Shown piece by piece: positions 11,227 through 25,579 of a DNA stretch of 64,000 bases (positions within the stretch are counted from its first letter, which is position 1; each line of letters begins with the position of its first letter). The stretch is from NCBI GenBank assembly GCA_034769895.1, contig CM068369.1, forward strand, positions 423,361,479 to 423,425,478. The letters run 5' to 3'. Origin of the DNA: Magicicada septendecula. Taxonomy: Eukaryota; Arthropoda; Insecta; Hemiptera; Cicadidae. The notes beneath the pieces are model-generated. The model saw only the letters and a program-made list of their open reading frames with translations. It was not told the origin of the DNA and ran no database searches. The position numbers and the translations under genes were made by a program.

Positions 11227-13360
11227 TGTAACGTCACAAAACATATCACAAAACACAGACGAACCCTATAAAACAGTCAATTACATAAGAAACAGTAATG
11301 CATAACCCTTTGAAGTAGAAAAAGATTTAGTATGAAGATGATTAAAAGGAATAAAATATAATTTATCTGTCAATGAGCATAAATGTTATAAGAATAAAGA
11401 CAAACTGACTTAAAGACTAAACCAAACGTGACTATACAATTACCCATTAGATGAGGATTAGAAGGAGGAAAATAATGAAACTATACAGAGAACAAATTAA
11501 GAACAAACCAAAATTACCTGGTAAAGGAGAGTGAAGTAATGACTATATGATTGTAAAAGATATGATAAAGAATAACCTAAGAGTATAATATTGTACTTTA
11601 CATTCTAACAATACCATTAATGTAAATAACTGAATATCAGACAGGACTGATTAGTAGTTAAAAATGTATTTAAAAAGTAAGACAAACTGAATACTTGTAA
11701 TCAAAATAATAAGTAGTAGATTCATGAACTGTAAAAATGAGTAAAATGACTAGATAAGACAAAGCATGTAAACCAAATGTAATCAGTAAGGGTGAAGGTA
11801 GACAACCTTACCTAGCCATCTGGGAATTTACACTTATAAATACCAAAATATATAGTAAAAATAATGTAAAACTGTTAAAGGTTATATCTAGATGTAACTA
11901 GATCACATAAAGATGATTCTAAGACAGATATATCTAACCACAATATTGTAATTATTATAATTAATGTGAAACAACGTGATGAAATGTGAGAGAGTACACA
12001 GGACTCACATGATACATTAAAAAACCATAGGAATACCAAGAGTCAATGCATGTAACTAGTATTAAAACAATCAGTGATAATTAAACTAACTATTGGTTAA
12101 AATACCAACCAATAAATATCAAAAAGAATAATCAATTAATAGTTTCTAATGAACATGACCTGATACACCTAGATACAGGGTTCATTATGTATAAATTAAC
12201 AAGCAAATAAGAATAAGGAGATGTAATAAACCATTGTAAAACTTACAAGAAACTCAAATGATGAATTAGAAATAAGATGTTACTAATATAACAAGTGTAT
12301 TAAATGGAAATAGGTAGAAATGATAGGCTGCCTGCTTGTTCAAGAACTCATGCAATTTAAGTGATAATATACAAGAAATAAGGCATGTCTTAAGTAGAAA
12401 AAAGTTAACCAAAAGTTGATATGGTTAATCCAAATTATGTGTCAAATGTAATAAACCATTAACATACAACCATTGTATTATAATCAGTTAAACTAACTCA
12501 TGGTGCTATAGGCCTCATAAAGCCTAGCCAAGGATTCTATATTTATGTCACAATTATATGTGTATACTGTTATCACAGCTAAGGACTTTGTGGTAATTAT
12601 ATTCAATTTATGTCACATCAAAATGTTAATATAGTAGTTGTAAGAAAGATTTTAATCAAAATATTGTAATAGGTAATAAGTAAGGAATACTATCTTTGTT
12701 AATTGTAAACTGAATTATGTCTTGTGGGATGTCAAAATGTTTACCAAAACAAATGCCAGACAATGGTAATAATATTTAAGCATTCACATGGAGCATAAGG
12801 AAGTAACATAAGTTATAAATTATTTTAATATATTTTGTAAAAAGTTTGGCGTCACTTTTAGACTCTCAAACGCAAAGACCCACGCTTTGAACAAAATTAA
12901 ATAATTTTAATAATGCGGGGAGGATGTGTCAATAAAGGAATGTCATCAATTCTGACCAATCAAATCACCTATAGCGAGATTTGTGGGGCGAACATTTTAG
13001 GAACAGTGAGAAACAACGTGCAAATTTTTGACAATTCATCTCTAGTTTCCAAGCCGTTCAGATGATGCGACCCGCGCTACAGTAATTCGCGATTCACCCA
13101 TAATGCAGTGCGGTATCAAAAGTAAACACGAGGCGTTCTAACCTAATTATTCGAAATTAATTAAAGCGTTGTGAAGTATAAAGCAATGAAAGTTATTAAA
13201 GGTCTAACAGTGTACATTCAATTGCATAGTGTATAATAAATTGCAATTAAGTGAATTAAGGAAAGTATAGTGACAATTATTTATACTTACTAGAATTATC
13301 GACCTATACGATAAATTTATATAACCTATTAAACAATATGAACTATTATGAACACTAAAA

Positions 13361-15165
13361 TATCGGTATGGAGAACCATACATGACTTCCATATTCTAAG
13401 ATTTATATTTAAAATCATTTTCAGCCAAACAGCCAGGGAAGGAATTTTAACAAAAAAATACTTCTTTGTTGCCAATAACGTAGTACACATATAAAAAAAA
13501 ATTATCCCCTCCCCCTTCAACTATAATTTTGATTAATAGAAAATTACCCCCAGCCCGTTCAACTAGCCTCTTCATTTATAGATATTTCATCTACGTTTCT
13601 ACAGTGGATTATTAAGATCTTATCAGGATACTTTATCAAAATTAAGTACTTTACTCATGTTACAACAAAAAATGTTTCAGGTAAACTGCCCTTTCCCCGT
13701 AACCGATCTTCACCAAAATCAACAGACATTGAGTTCTCTATAGCTCAGGCACATATGTAAAAAATTATTTGATTCTGTTTGAATTTACGGCAGTTATGGT
13801 TCGTCATATAAAAAATTACCCATGTTAAAACATAAAACATGAGATTTATAAAACATATCTAAGATTTATATTTAAAATCATTTTTGAAATAAAATATTTT
13901 CATAGAACCTACTAACGCTGGGGAAATCTGAGGAGCCAATCAGAGTTGGGCCTACCTGTCACTCTGCTGAATTTGGTGGAAAGCCCTGTCACTGTCGTCA
14001 AGTCCCCACCTCAATGACGAACCCATTGTTTTATAAAAATATATTTAAATTTTGAAAACTGAAAATTCTTTTCTTGTAAATATTTATATTTTATAATCAA
14101 AATGACTTTATTTTTGTTACCTGGCAACAAAATTATTTTATTTGAAACAATTACCATTGTTTCAAAAAGTTTAAATAAATTTTCAAGTACTTTACTCTTG
14201 TTAAAACGTAAAAGGTTGCAGGTAAACTACTCCTTCCCCTTAACCGATCTTCACCAAAATCGAAAGGCCTTGAGACCTCTACAATTCAGGGATGTATGCA
14301 AAAAATTATTTGATTCTGTTTGAATTTGCGGCAGTTATCGTTTGCCATAGAAAAAAAAACATTGCAGGTAAACTACCCCTTCCCCTCAACCGATCTTCAC
14401 CAAAAACAATAGGTCTTGAGTACTCTACAAATCAGGGCTGTATGCAGAAAATTATTTGATTCTGTTTGAACTTGCGGCTGTTATCGTTTGCCATAGAAAA
14501 TACCTTTGTTAAAAAAACGTTGTAGGTAAACTACCCCTTTCCCTTAACCGATCTTCACCAAAAACAATAGGTCTTGAGAACTCTACAATGTAGGGCTGTA
14601 TGCAAATAATCTTTTGATTCTGTTTGAATTTGCGGCTGTTATCGTTTGCCATAGGAAACACCCTTGTTAAAACATAAAATGTTACAGGTAAACTACCCCT
14701 TTCCCTTAACCGATCTTCACCAAAAACAATAGGTCTTGAGAACTCTACAATTCAGGGCTGTATGCGAAAAATTATTTGATTCTGTTTGAATTTGCGGCTG
14801 TTATCGTTTGCCAAAAAAAAAAAATTTCCCTTGATAAAAAAAAAACCGTTGCAGGTAAACTACCCCTTTCCCTCAACCGATCTTCACCAAAAACAATAGG
14901 TCGCGAGTACTCTACAAATCAGGGCTGTATGCAAAAAATTATTTGATTCTGTTTGAATTTGCAGCAGTTATCGTTTGCCATAGAAAAAAAATCTACAGAC
15001 AGACACACAGACAGACAGACACACAGACACACACACAGAAACTTTTCGGAAAACGACTTTTTTTCATGTTTTGAGTGTAGTAGAATCAGAATCTGCAATA
15101 ATCTCGAACACGATTTTTTTTGCCATCACCATACTTCCATTCCTTAAGGAATATGGAAGTAAAAA
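13361..15165 (+). mobile_element. Second copy of the satellite-bearing transposon
   Basis: Left terminus TCGGTATGGAGAACCATACA near 13373, followed by the variant subterminal sequence, then about six forward satellite units (13675-14990), a (GACA)n tract and the CCTTAAGGAATATGGAAG motif ending near 15163. The expected right inverted terminus is missing, so the copy is truncated or rearranged. It interrupts LTR E. Confidence 0.7.
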
Positions 15166-16313
15166 GACTATAAATATTATTAATATTGTAAATTTATTCA
15201 CTGTTAAAAATATTTTATTCACAAATCAAGGTTAATTGTGTATAACCGCGAAACCAAGTTTAACCTCAACATTAGACATCAGTCGTCTTGTGAACTTTAT
15301 GATATTAGTTTAAGATTTTCTATATTTGATGTAATCACTCTCCTATTATTAGACTTTCTAGTAGTAATTGACATCTTTTAGTTCCGTATTTTGCAGTTCA
15401 AAGAACCTATTGTTTAAATTTAACTTTGACGATTTTTGTCAACCAACAATTTATGTAACAAGGTACCAACCCTGGGATACGAGTTTCAGAAAACGTAATT
15501 GTTTATTGTAAAGCAAAGATAATTGAATTGATTGTTTTTAATAAGGATTAAGGATCAGTTGACACGATGAATAAATCGCCTTTTTTCAACATAAATGGAG
15601 CATGCATTTATTTTCATTCGGTAAAAAGATGTTAGTAGTGGAGTAAAGGTTATGTTTACTTCTGAGATCAGTTGGTAGCACTCATCACCGGCAGCAATGA
15701 AGCAATTCAAATATTTAATTCTTTATTAATGACGAGAATTTGTTGACATTGTTATTACCTTCGATTGAAGAATCTGCATTCGAAGTGAGCATTTAATATT
15801 AATACCAACATAATTAATTTCACAATAAAGTAAATTATTCAGAAGCAACATTGAGGAACGACTACTTCGGGTGATGTTATTCCATAAGGCTACCTTCAGA
15901 TTGAATCAACTCATTTAAATGGTATAATCTAATCATAACATTCCATTAATAAAGGCATTCAATTAATTAACCCCTATAATAAATACAATTAGAATGAGTA
16001 ACATTCGATGACAAGCAATTACATTACAAAATTGTCACCAACCACGTGTGACTATAATGCTTAACAACCTATCATTTTATTTATTGCATTTAACGAACAG
16101 CAGTGGACATTGCTCTATATATTACATATGACTGTGAATGGTATCACAAGTTTACTTCATTGTGAATCCCCTTTTTAAGGTTTTCTTGATTCATTGACAA
16201 GTTTATTTCAACAGCTTCTGATAATTAATTCTATACATGAGCTCAAATCTTTAATCATTCTTGTTCTGTCAGTAGCCCACAAGCATTATGAATGATATCA
16301 AGTCATTTCTCAA

Positions 16314-16485
<172 letters not shown>

Positions 16486-16869
16486 ATGGAATATACATTG
16501 TCTCGTAGTAGAAATCCCATTTCTACTAAAAGAAATGGTCCTATAGTCCCCTATGAGGGACTGTGGTTTACATCATTTGCATCTAATGGTACGCCAATAT
16601 TTAAATTTCAATACAAATCAGAAAAACTATTAATTAAATTAAAGCTACAGAAAAAATCATAAACCATTATTACGACATCACAGAATGATCTACGTGTTTA
16701 TCGAATGTTCCCGAGTGATCCGGAATGTAATGTGTGTGGCGTACGTGCTTGTTGACGCATCTTCTAGATGGTGCAAGACTTCGCTCGGGTGCACGGACTG
16801 TGTCAAGGCCGCGAGTAATTACGTCGTAACTATACTGGCGCTATCGAATAATTTTGTAATTTGGGGCGG

Positions 16870-16903
16870 TATATATACCAGTACTCAACAACGTTCAGTC
16901 AGT
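16870..16903 (+). promoter_or_regulatory. Core promoter of LTR E (TATA plus initiator)
   Basis: TATATATA at 16870-16877 is followed about 27 bases later by overlapping arthropod-type initiators (TCAGTCAGT, 16895-16903). Spacing and motif fit an RNA polymerase II start inside the LTR. The transcript would run into the gag remnant at 17301. Confidence 0.6.
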
Positions 16904-17300
16904 ATTAGTGCGAATTATTGACCGTGCAGTTTGAGAGTTATAGTAGCGATATTACTGTGCGCATTCAGGTGGTTATTAGTTAAGAGTGGTGTTCTATAAT
17001 CGGACGGTATAATTATAATATAATTGTGTTTAATTTTAGTAGACATTTTATTGCGTGTGAACAATTTTCATTTGATTTGTTGTAGAGACTGTGTTGTTAA
17101 TTATGAACTGTTTAACTGTAAAAATTAAACCTGGTGATTAGTGACTTAATTGGTGTCTTGTACTTATTTTGTTTCCACTGTACCTACGATGATCAAGTGA
17201 CCGTCGTAACAGTGGTGTTAGAACTGGGATAAAACGGTTAACAGTGGAAACAGTGGACACTTTGTACAAGACGAATGTGATTCGTAATTAATCGGTAAAC

Positions 17301-17831
17301 ATGGATCCCAGTCAGATGATGGAAGCTTTACAAACACTGCTGCGGCAGACACAGGAAGAAGCAGAAAAAAGAAAAGATGAGAAACGCAGACTGGAGGCGG
17401 AAGAAGCAGAAAAATGACAGGATGAAAAACGCAGGCAGGAAAGAGAAGAGGCTGAGGAACGTCAGAAAGCATTAATGCTAGAACAGAAGAAAGACAAAAA
17501 GAAGAACAGAAGCAGGAAGCAGATGACATCAAAGCCTTAATTCATGAGCAAAAGCAGATGCAAGAACATACTACAGCAGAACTGGGTCTCCTATGTGGTG
17601 ACGTAGGTGAATTACGAGGTGAGCTTAAAATCAGATTACCAGAATATCTGACGTAGAAGAATCCATATCAAATAAAATAGCTGAAATAGAAAAATCTGTC
17701 TTGAGTGTGGAAAAAGCTATGTCAACAAAAATAGAAGACTCAATTACAAATATAAAAGAGCAGATTAAAAATGAAGTGGAGCAGTGCCTGGAGTTACAAC
17801 CAAAACAACTTTGTGAACAGACTGTACCAAT
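17301..17831 (+). pseudogene. Gag-like coiled-coil remnant of element E
   Basis: Starts with ATG at 17301 (MDPSQMMEALQTLLRQTQEE), followed by a highly charged Glu/Lys/Arg stretch, about 90 bp after the LTR end and primer site. A TGA stops the frame at codon 39. Related coding continues in shifted frames, with the next coiled-coil block at about 17640-17830 (EESISNKIAEIEKSVLSVEK). It ends abruptly where LTR F begins at 17832. No protease or polymerase follows. The layout resembles the start of gag in F at 47378. Assignment as gag rests on position and composition only. Confidence 0.6.
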
Positions 17832-19991
17832 TGTAACGTAACAGAACATTCCGTACTCTTAAAACAATTTACAAACACAGACAAACTGACTAAAATGTTG
17901 ACAATACCCAATACCCCTTAGATTGAGATAGTGAATCACTGTCAATAATTACCATAATGTGCAACAGAATGGGGGAACTAAATAAATGTAAAAACCCAAC
18001 AAAAAAACCCATAAAAATAAATATAAACAAAAGCATAATAATAGACCATAAAGTACAATGCATTCAGTAAATGAACAAATGTACCATATTTTATAAGAAA
18101 ATAATGTATATAAGATTAAATAAATAAGAGTGAAATTGATGAGAGAAAATAGCAGTGATAAAAAGTATAAACCAGTGAATGATAATAAGTATTAGTCACT
18201 CAGACAGGACTGGGAAGATTAGTAGTAACAACACAACAAATATGTAGTAAAACCCATAATAAACTAAGTGTATTATAAACAAAGATCACAAGTCAAGTTG
18301 TAATACTAAGTGTATGGTTAACAATGTTAATAATACTTGTTTAAGTTCCCAATTCCTTAGACTTATTGAAATATGACTACATTCAAGGGAAAGGGCAACC
18401 ATTAATTATAATACAAACAATGATCAATTAATTAAACACAGCAAAATGGGCTGGAAGGAAATATTATTACTATGTGTCAAACCGTAGTATAGTTTAAATG
18501 AAAAGTAGTTTAGTTGTTCAAATGTTCATTAGAATCATAGCCAGGTGGGCATGAAAATAAGCCAATATAATGGTATATATTTTATTTTGTTAAAATAATG
18601 TTACAAAAATGCAATAAAGTGTAAACTTAGGCAATTAATCAGAAGGTATCAAATCAACAAAACCAATGATATTGGCAAAGTTAAAGCAGTGTACCAAGTA
18701 ATATGCCAATACTAGTATTTTATGGTTGATTAAATGATGATAAACTGATGATAAAAACTAATGATGTTAAACTGAAAAAAAAGAATTAATGTTATATGTT
18801 AAACAGTTTTTTATGTTTGTTAAAAGTTAAGTTAACTATTGAAGGTTGATTAGAACATCAATCATGGAAACATGACATTAAGTTAAATTGTTTATAAAGT
18901 TTGTTAAGGAAGTACAAGAATAAGGGTATAGTAAGCATTTTAATCCAATGTAATAAAATAACAGAGAAGATCTGTAATTAAAAGTAAGGTATTAAACCAA
19001 CAGGACAAATAATAATTGTAAAAGAATAAAACAAGGTACTAAAGAAATGATATGACCTAGGAAAATGTTAAACATTAAAATTATTGTCAATCATAGTTAA
19101 CGAAAGGTCAAACCACTGTAAATTAGTAATGATAAGCTGGAATTGTTAAATAGATTTTATTTTTATAGTAATCACAATGTATTAAATAGTTTAAGGAATT
19201 AGAATATGATTTTGTGAAGGCCAAATGACTAAAATGGCCTATAAAACATGATTTTGTAAAGCACCAAAATATCTATTAGTTCACACACACAGGTCATGTT
19301 GGGTATCAAATTGTTTGTAATTTTACCAAGAAAACCAATATGTAAATTAAGTTAAGCATAATTAAGTAATAGTCAGGGAGTAATTAGTAGTGGAAATTGA
19401 AAAAACCAAATAATTTAAATAATGATGGTCATGTGACCCATGAACTCAAATCTATTAACCAATGAGGAATTAGCAAAATTTGATCAAGACCGTTGAAGGA
19501 GTAAGAAATTCAATTATTCTATTGTTAGGCAGAAGAACGTACAGGCAGTGGTGAAGTTACATGGAGGCAATTGAGGCAATGCCTACCCTAAAAAATTCTG
19601 TAGAATAAAAATTATAAATACGTATGAAGTATGTAACGTAAAGATTATACATTGTTACTGTAATTGTCGAATTTACTAATTACATGCTTTACTCAGCGAC
19701 CGCTAAACAGTGACAAGTGGCAGCAGACATAGTTAGTTTAAAGCGAATGAGGCAACGTGAACCTGCCTCAGCGTTTTTTGTATACATCGTATGTAAGCAA
19801 TGTATTGGCTGAGACTGGGCAGTGCGGGGAGCGGGGGATTGACCAGCGCTCCACACACTGTACCGTTGAGGCATGTCTCACTGCTGTTGTGCGAGTTTTA
19901 AAGCACGCAGTGTTGTTTATAATTGTGTTTATTTTGTGCAGTTATTAAAAGTGTGCCTGTGATTCGGGTGAACTAATAGACGATCAACACT

Positions 19992-20464
19992 TGTTATACT
20001 ACTAAAATACAATATAATATCTTTACACTTAGGCAATAAATGTGCCGACTGGCTCAATTCACGGTCCAGACGAAAATGACCCAGAGTCTTTGTTAAACAT
20101 TGCGTAGGTGGGGCAAAACTACGTCACGAGTTCTTTGTTCCGCAGCCAAACCCAGTCACATACAATGAGTCTTACATTCCTGGCGTCTGACGTAATTGTG
20201 GGCTGGTCTTGTTTACTGCTTATCGATGAAAAATAGTTTTTTGCGACATTTGTAGCTTTTCAGCGAATTCGACCGCAATCCTGTTAATTCCAAAGTGCGT
20301 TGTTTAAAATATTCTATAGTTTATTCACCAAAACTTTATAGGGATTATGAAATTAAATTATTATTATTACAAAATAAATGGTTAGGGAATAAAAATACAA
20401 TAATTATGGTTTTTAGGACCATAGATTTACAAAAGTATGATTGTACCAGAATTGTACCATCACA
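19992..20464 (-). repeat. 3' LTR of element G, internally deleted
   Basis: From TGTTATACT at 19992 to CATCACA at 20464. It matches the two outer parts of the 5' LTR but lacks the 936 bp corresponding to 24109-25044. The missing part aligns with LTR sequence of element B (GGGCGCCATCTTG and GCG-CAGTTC-type blocks), so this is a deletion here and not an insertion in the other LTR. Confidence 0.82.
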
Positions 20465-20880
20465 AAACCCCCTCAATGAAAGATTTTATGCCGAAGCATA
20501 AAAACTTTCATTGACACATTCGTACTTCCTAAAGGGATCAGCCAGGATATGTCGCCACAACCCCCTTACAATTTATATGAAAAAAATACAATAACTCACC
20601 CGTGGTCCGATGATGGTGACAGTACCTGCATGACCTTACTGGACTTCTCCTTCGAGATCCCAACACCATAAGGCCAATCAGGCGCGTAACGCTCCTGCTC
20701 TGACGCGTTGGCCAGCTCAGGACCGCCGTCACAACATCACCAAACACTGAAACAATAAATCAAAAATATCAAAATAGTGGCTTGACATATTACTATATCC
20801 ATAACTGATCTGTTTCCCCTTAGCTATGTGCTGGTTTGCGTTAAGAAGCACTGGGTTTGCTTCAACTCAACAAGAATTAT
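20465..20880 (-). promoter_or_regulatory. Polypurine tract, 40-nt hairpin and conserved block upstream of LTR G
   Basis: On the minus strand a 40-nt hairpin (20513 to 20474) is followed by TGAGGGGGTTTT, the polypurine tract, then the LTR. The stem is CAATGAAAG/CTTTCATTG plus TTTTATG/CATAAAA, with loop C-TTCG-G. The next 370 bp upstream are very similar to 29168-29530 of element B, although neither strand codes for protein. This block may contain signals for plus-strand DNA priming or RNA handling. Confidence 0.7.
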
Positions 20881-22612
20881 ATAGAAGTGCCATTCTCTTC
20901 ATGGACTATCCTTTATTTTTTTTTAAATCTTTTCGATTCCCATCGTTAATAATTAACCCTTTCTGTTTCATAATTAATGTAATTATAAAAGAAACAAATA
21001 TTTAAATAAAATACATGGATATAATTAATATATATATATATATCCCAAATTTATGGATATAATTACCTAAATCTCCCTTTAAAGTAATTACTCAAACAGG
21101 GAGAAAAACATTTTATAGAAAAAAAATAATTAATAAAATCTTATTGAAATTAATATTATTATTATTATTAACAGTTAATAACTGGCGCTGTTAATAATAT
21201 TTACCCCTCTTTCTCCTCCACACACTCTATTTCCTATACATCATGTTAAAATTTCTATGTTAATACATAAAACATAATACATAATACATGATACATCATA
21301 ATCAACATTGATACATTAATACAGTTAATACATTGAAATAGTCAATTCATATTTAATCTTGATCAGAATTTACACATTCTACCTATTAAAATTTGCAATT
21401 TCAATTAATTAATTAATAATTCTAAACTTTCATTAATTAACCATCAATTATTTATCATTTATAATTAATTTATTTGAAATTTATTATTAATATTCATATT
21501 ACATTATTATTATTTCATAATTCATTTCATATTCCCTTTCTACTCTGAACTTTCTACCTACCTAACTACCTAACCTTTCACATTTTTATCATTGTTTAGT
21601 CTGGGTGGCTCCTGTATTCACTATGCTTTTACAATCGTACTCTTACTCACCTTTCTTCTAACAACCAAATTTACCTATCATGACACCAATCTCTCAATTA
21701 TAAACACCTTTCACTAATTACATTCCGACGATAAATCCTATGGCACCGCGCGTCTTTGTATAGAGATGGGTGTTCCCTACCTGGCTATATACATTCATAA
21801 TATTTTGCCCTTCCAATATATCGGCAAACACTCCCTTAAACTACGCTATTACCTGCCACAACGCTATACGTTGGCTACTCCTTATCACCTCACCCCCACT
21901 ACAAAATATCATCAGCAACAAATAAATGTTTAACCTTTACTTTACTCACCTCTACATATAATCACTAACTACTGTGTCCCTAAATATCTAATACTCTCTT
22001 TGTATTATTTTCTTTAAAATTCTTATCTATCTAACTCCATTTACATTAATTAAATAGCTCACATGCCTCTATTTATTAATACACCCAGGCTCTATCCCCT
22101 TTTTAAACACTTACTGTGATCATTGACAATTGCATTATAAAATTTATCTCTCACCTACTCACAACAGTACATCTCAATCTTCAAATATATATTCTTACTT
22201 AATTAATCATTTATTATTCATTAGAAATGTTTTATTCGTTACAAATTAATAATTAAACTTCATTACTACTGCAATTATAAATTTAGTACAACTTTCTTTT
22301 GTACCACTTTAATCGAGTAATCACTCTTTAATTATTATTCAATTATTTAAACTTTTCACTTGTTTAGTTAAACAAAAACATGTTTATTGTTAATTATTAA
22401 AACAATTACTAAAACATACATGGTGTACATAAAATTTACCTGTAATACACAACATCAAATTACATAAATACATTGACATAAACACATATAAAACAATGAA
22501 AAATATACAATCCAAACTCATTATTTTGTCATTAATCAAAATCAGTCCATATGCAGTCCAATGCAAAACCACTTTTCACATATATTAAATGTTCATTACA
22601 TGATAAAACAAT
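20881..22612. other. Noncoding internal region of element G
   Basis: AT-rich sequence between the conserved 3' block and the end of the gag-like gene. Many TAATTAAT-type words and stop codons in all frames. No pol remains. Confidence 0.6.
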
Positions 22613-23034
22613 CTACCCTCCATCATTGAATAACATTCTAATCTTAGGTCTATTTATCTTATAAATTATATTATTATAGTCATTATAATATTCATCTAAC
22701 TTTTTATATTCATTCACAATCTCAATCGGTTTATTATGTATCAAGTCACGATCGGGTATAGTTCTGTCTCCCTCAGTATTATATGTTATAATCTTGTTAG
22801 TCATATAGTCATCATAATTATCATCATAATTTTTTACTACTACACCTGTTACTTCCCAAGGTAAGTAATTGTTATCATTGTTCTCACCATCTATTATTAA
22901 GTATTCATTATAATCATTCACCACCTCTACTCCTAACCTCTCTACAATTTCTCGGTACTTTCTATTTACTTTAAAAATTTCTATTATTCTCTTATTCTCT
23001 TTCTCAATATATTTCTCACCACAACACCAAATTA

Positions 23035-23093
<59 letters not shown>

Positions 23094-23880
23094 AATATGC
23101 AGGGGTCACTAACTCATAATTACTGCACCACCTATGAGGTACACAAAAACACCAAGGAACTCTATTTGTAGACCTTTCGTCTCCCAAATATAAAACTAAG
23201 GAACTCTCGTCCTTATTAAAAATACGTGAAGACTTGACTTCACCCCCTAACACAACATCAAAGGAAAATTCTAACCCCTGCACCCCTTTAACAAATGTAC
23301 TTTCTCTCAGCTCTCTCTCTGACTCAACACACTCTAACACCTCATTATCATTCCCAATATTCTCATTATGATTTTCTAATATCATATCATTCTTACTACC
23401 TGTAAACTCATTATTCAAATTATCACTGTTACTCATCTTCTGATTCTCTATTTGGATTAACTTCTCATCCAACTTTTTAATTACTTTGTCACATTGTTTA
23501 ACAAGATTATCATTACGTTTTTTAATTTCAGTCTTTAATTCATCACAATTTACCTCAAAACTATTTCTGATTTCATTTTTCTGCTTGTTAAATTGTTTAT
23601 CAAAATTATCAAATCTTACACTCTGTTCATCAAATTTGTCATTCAAGTTAGTAAATTTAACATTAGAATCAATTTTTTGTTCATCTAGCTTTTTGTCTAA
23701 CTTTAACAGTAATTGCATCATTGCACTAATCTCATCTGGTTTATTTTCGTCTTGAGTCGAGATGGGAGTTATTGGAACCGGATTTAATTCAGTAACACTG
23801 GTTTGACTAATTTGGTCCAGTTTAACATCCATCTCACTCGCAACTGTTTCCTCTACGTTATCACCTTTATTGGTATTCAT
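22613..23880 (-). pseudogene. Gag-like protein of element G, frameshifted in a microsatellite
   Basis: Preferred start is MNTNKGDNVEETVASEM at 23880, by similarity of start context to the A1 and B proteins; an in-frame ATG at 23910 is possible. Order: polar N-terminus with TPIST, a coiled coil built on repeated DKF/FDKQF-type segments, a central conserved region (with VPWCFCVPHRW), then a (GA)n tract that gives an ERERER run and shifts the frame to a stop at 23032. Conserved coding resumes in another frame (VIWCCGEK) and ends RMLFNDGG at 22613. No CCHC zinc knuckle. The same plan is seen in A1, B and C. Confidence 0.75.
23036..23092. repeat. (CT)n microsatellite inside gag of element G
   Basis: Uninterrupted CT/GA tract of about 57 bp. 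The related genes in A1 and C have only short GAGAGA at nearby positions, so this is an expansion that disrupts the reading frame. Another (CT)n of about 45 bp is at 24535-24581 in the 5' LTR. Confidence 0.95.
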
Positions 23881-24061
23881 TTTACTTATTTTAATATTAC
23901 CCGCATGCATATAACCCTATAACATAACCTCGTGGAAGTTGGGTTATGTTTACGTATTTAAAATTATGTTTATTACCTCAGATAACTCTTCCGCTCTTTT
24001 CGTAGGCTTACCCACATAAAACAAAAGTTTATGTCGGGTCCCTGTTATTACGGGCGACAAA

Positions 24062-24532
24062 TGTTATACTACAAATGCAATATAATATCTTTACACTTAG
24101 GCAATAAATTCAAAGGTCGGGCGCCATCTTGATAAATATAAATTTGTAGTTTTACTTACCTTTAAAGTTATTACAAGGGCAGGAATTCATTTAAGCGAAC
24201 TCTTGAGTAGCGGAAAGTGTTATGTGAAATAATAATACTTTGTTAAAATTTTTACCAAATGATATTACCCAGTTTATTATTGTTTAGTTACACAACATGT
24301 GATCCGTGCAAAATACGCACGCTACTATATGATAGATTGCGCCATGAAACGTAGTTCCTCTATACAAGTTAAAAATTTCCCCTCAAACATTTCAATAGCC
24401 CTCCAGAATACATAATATGAAAATGTTGTTACTATATATTATAACAATGTTAAAATATCTATATATGCATAAATTTTATTGAAAAATTGTTCACAACCCA
24501 GCACTTGTTAATAATATCTGACAATTATACAC

Positions 24533-24583
<51 letters not shown>

Positions 24584-25466
24584 TTCTCTGGTACAATTTT
24601 TAGTTGTTTTTTTTATGAGCTCATTTTGTTTATTTAATGAACAATTTTGGTCATTAATTATGAATTTACTGAATTGGTCATTTATTTTCTTTGATATTTA
24701 AGTGTGTAAAATTATTGGAAAGCTGATACTTAGCTTCCGGTTTTGGGTAGATGTCACCGCACTACTCGAATTCTGTCATCGTGCAAAATCTGATTTTTTA
24801 CATTGTCTTAGGGCCCACACTCTCGAATCGTAGTGTCCCCCCTCGAATCACACTTTGGCAGATTTTATGCTGCACGTAGAAGTCCGGACCGTTGCCGATT
24901 CTTCACAGTTTCACTCGGCCGATGACACCTACTCGAGCCCAGTTACAACACTAACATTACCGATATTTTATCAATAGTTATTAAACCACTTTTGGTGGTG
25001 TAAAATTTACACAAACACTCTTAGTGAATACGCTTGCCGCGTGATGTGCCGACCGGCTCAATTCACGGTCCAGATGAAAATGACCCAGAGTCTTTGTTAA
25101 ACATTGCGTAGGTGGGGCAAAACTACGTCACGAGTTCTTTGTTCCGCAGCCAAACCCAGTCACATACAATGAGTCTTACATTCCTGGCGTCTGACGTAAT
25201 TGTGGGCTGGTCTTGTTTACTGCTTATCGATGACAAATAGTTTTTTGCGACATTTGTAGCTTTTCAGCGAATTCGACCGCAATCCTGTTAATTCCAAAGT
25301 GCGTTGTTTAAAATATTCTATAGTTTATTCACCAAAACTTTATAGGGATTATGAAATTAAATTATTATTATTACAAAATAAATGGTTAGGGAATAAAAAT
25401 ACAATAATTATGGTTTTTAGGACCATAGATTTACAAAAGTATGATTGTACCAGAATTGTACCATTG
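24062..25466 (-). repeat. 5' LTR of element G
   Basis: About 1.4 kb, from TGTTATACT at 24062 (3' end on the minus strand) to GTACCAT near 25464. Matches the 3' LTR except for its 936-bp deletion and shares blocks with the LTRs of element B. The last bases differ from the other copy (CATTGTG against CATCACA). Confidence 0.78.
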
Positions 25467-25579
25467 TGTCATTTAAATTATTTGTGACATTAAACATATA
25501 TATAGAAACTAATCAAGTTATAAGTTTGGAAGTTCAATTCGTTATATTATTGTGTATGAATATAAGTGTGTCGCCCGAA

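Larger units (their letters stand above)
19992..25466 (-). mobile_element. Gypsy-type LTR retroelement G without pol
   Basis: Minus-strand element within the hAT transposon. Its 3' LTR is at the left (19992-20464) and its 5' LTR at the right (24062 to about 25466); the homologous blocks match closely. Inside are a primer-site-like stretch at about 24059, a gag-like gene and a polypurine tract with hairpin next to the 3' LTR. No protease, reverse transcriptase or integrase frame exists, so it could only move with help. I could not find a clean target duplication; its outer right boundary is uncertain by a few bases. Confidence 0.82.
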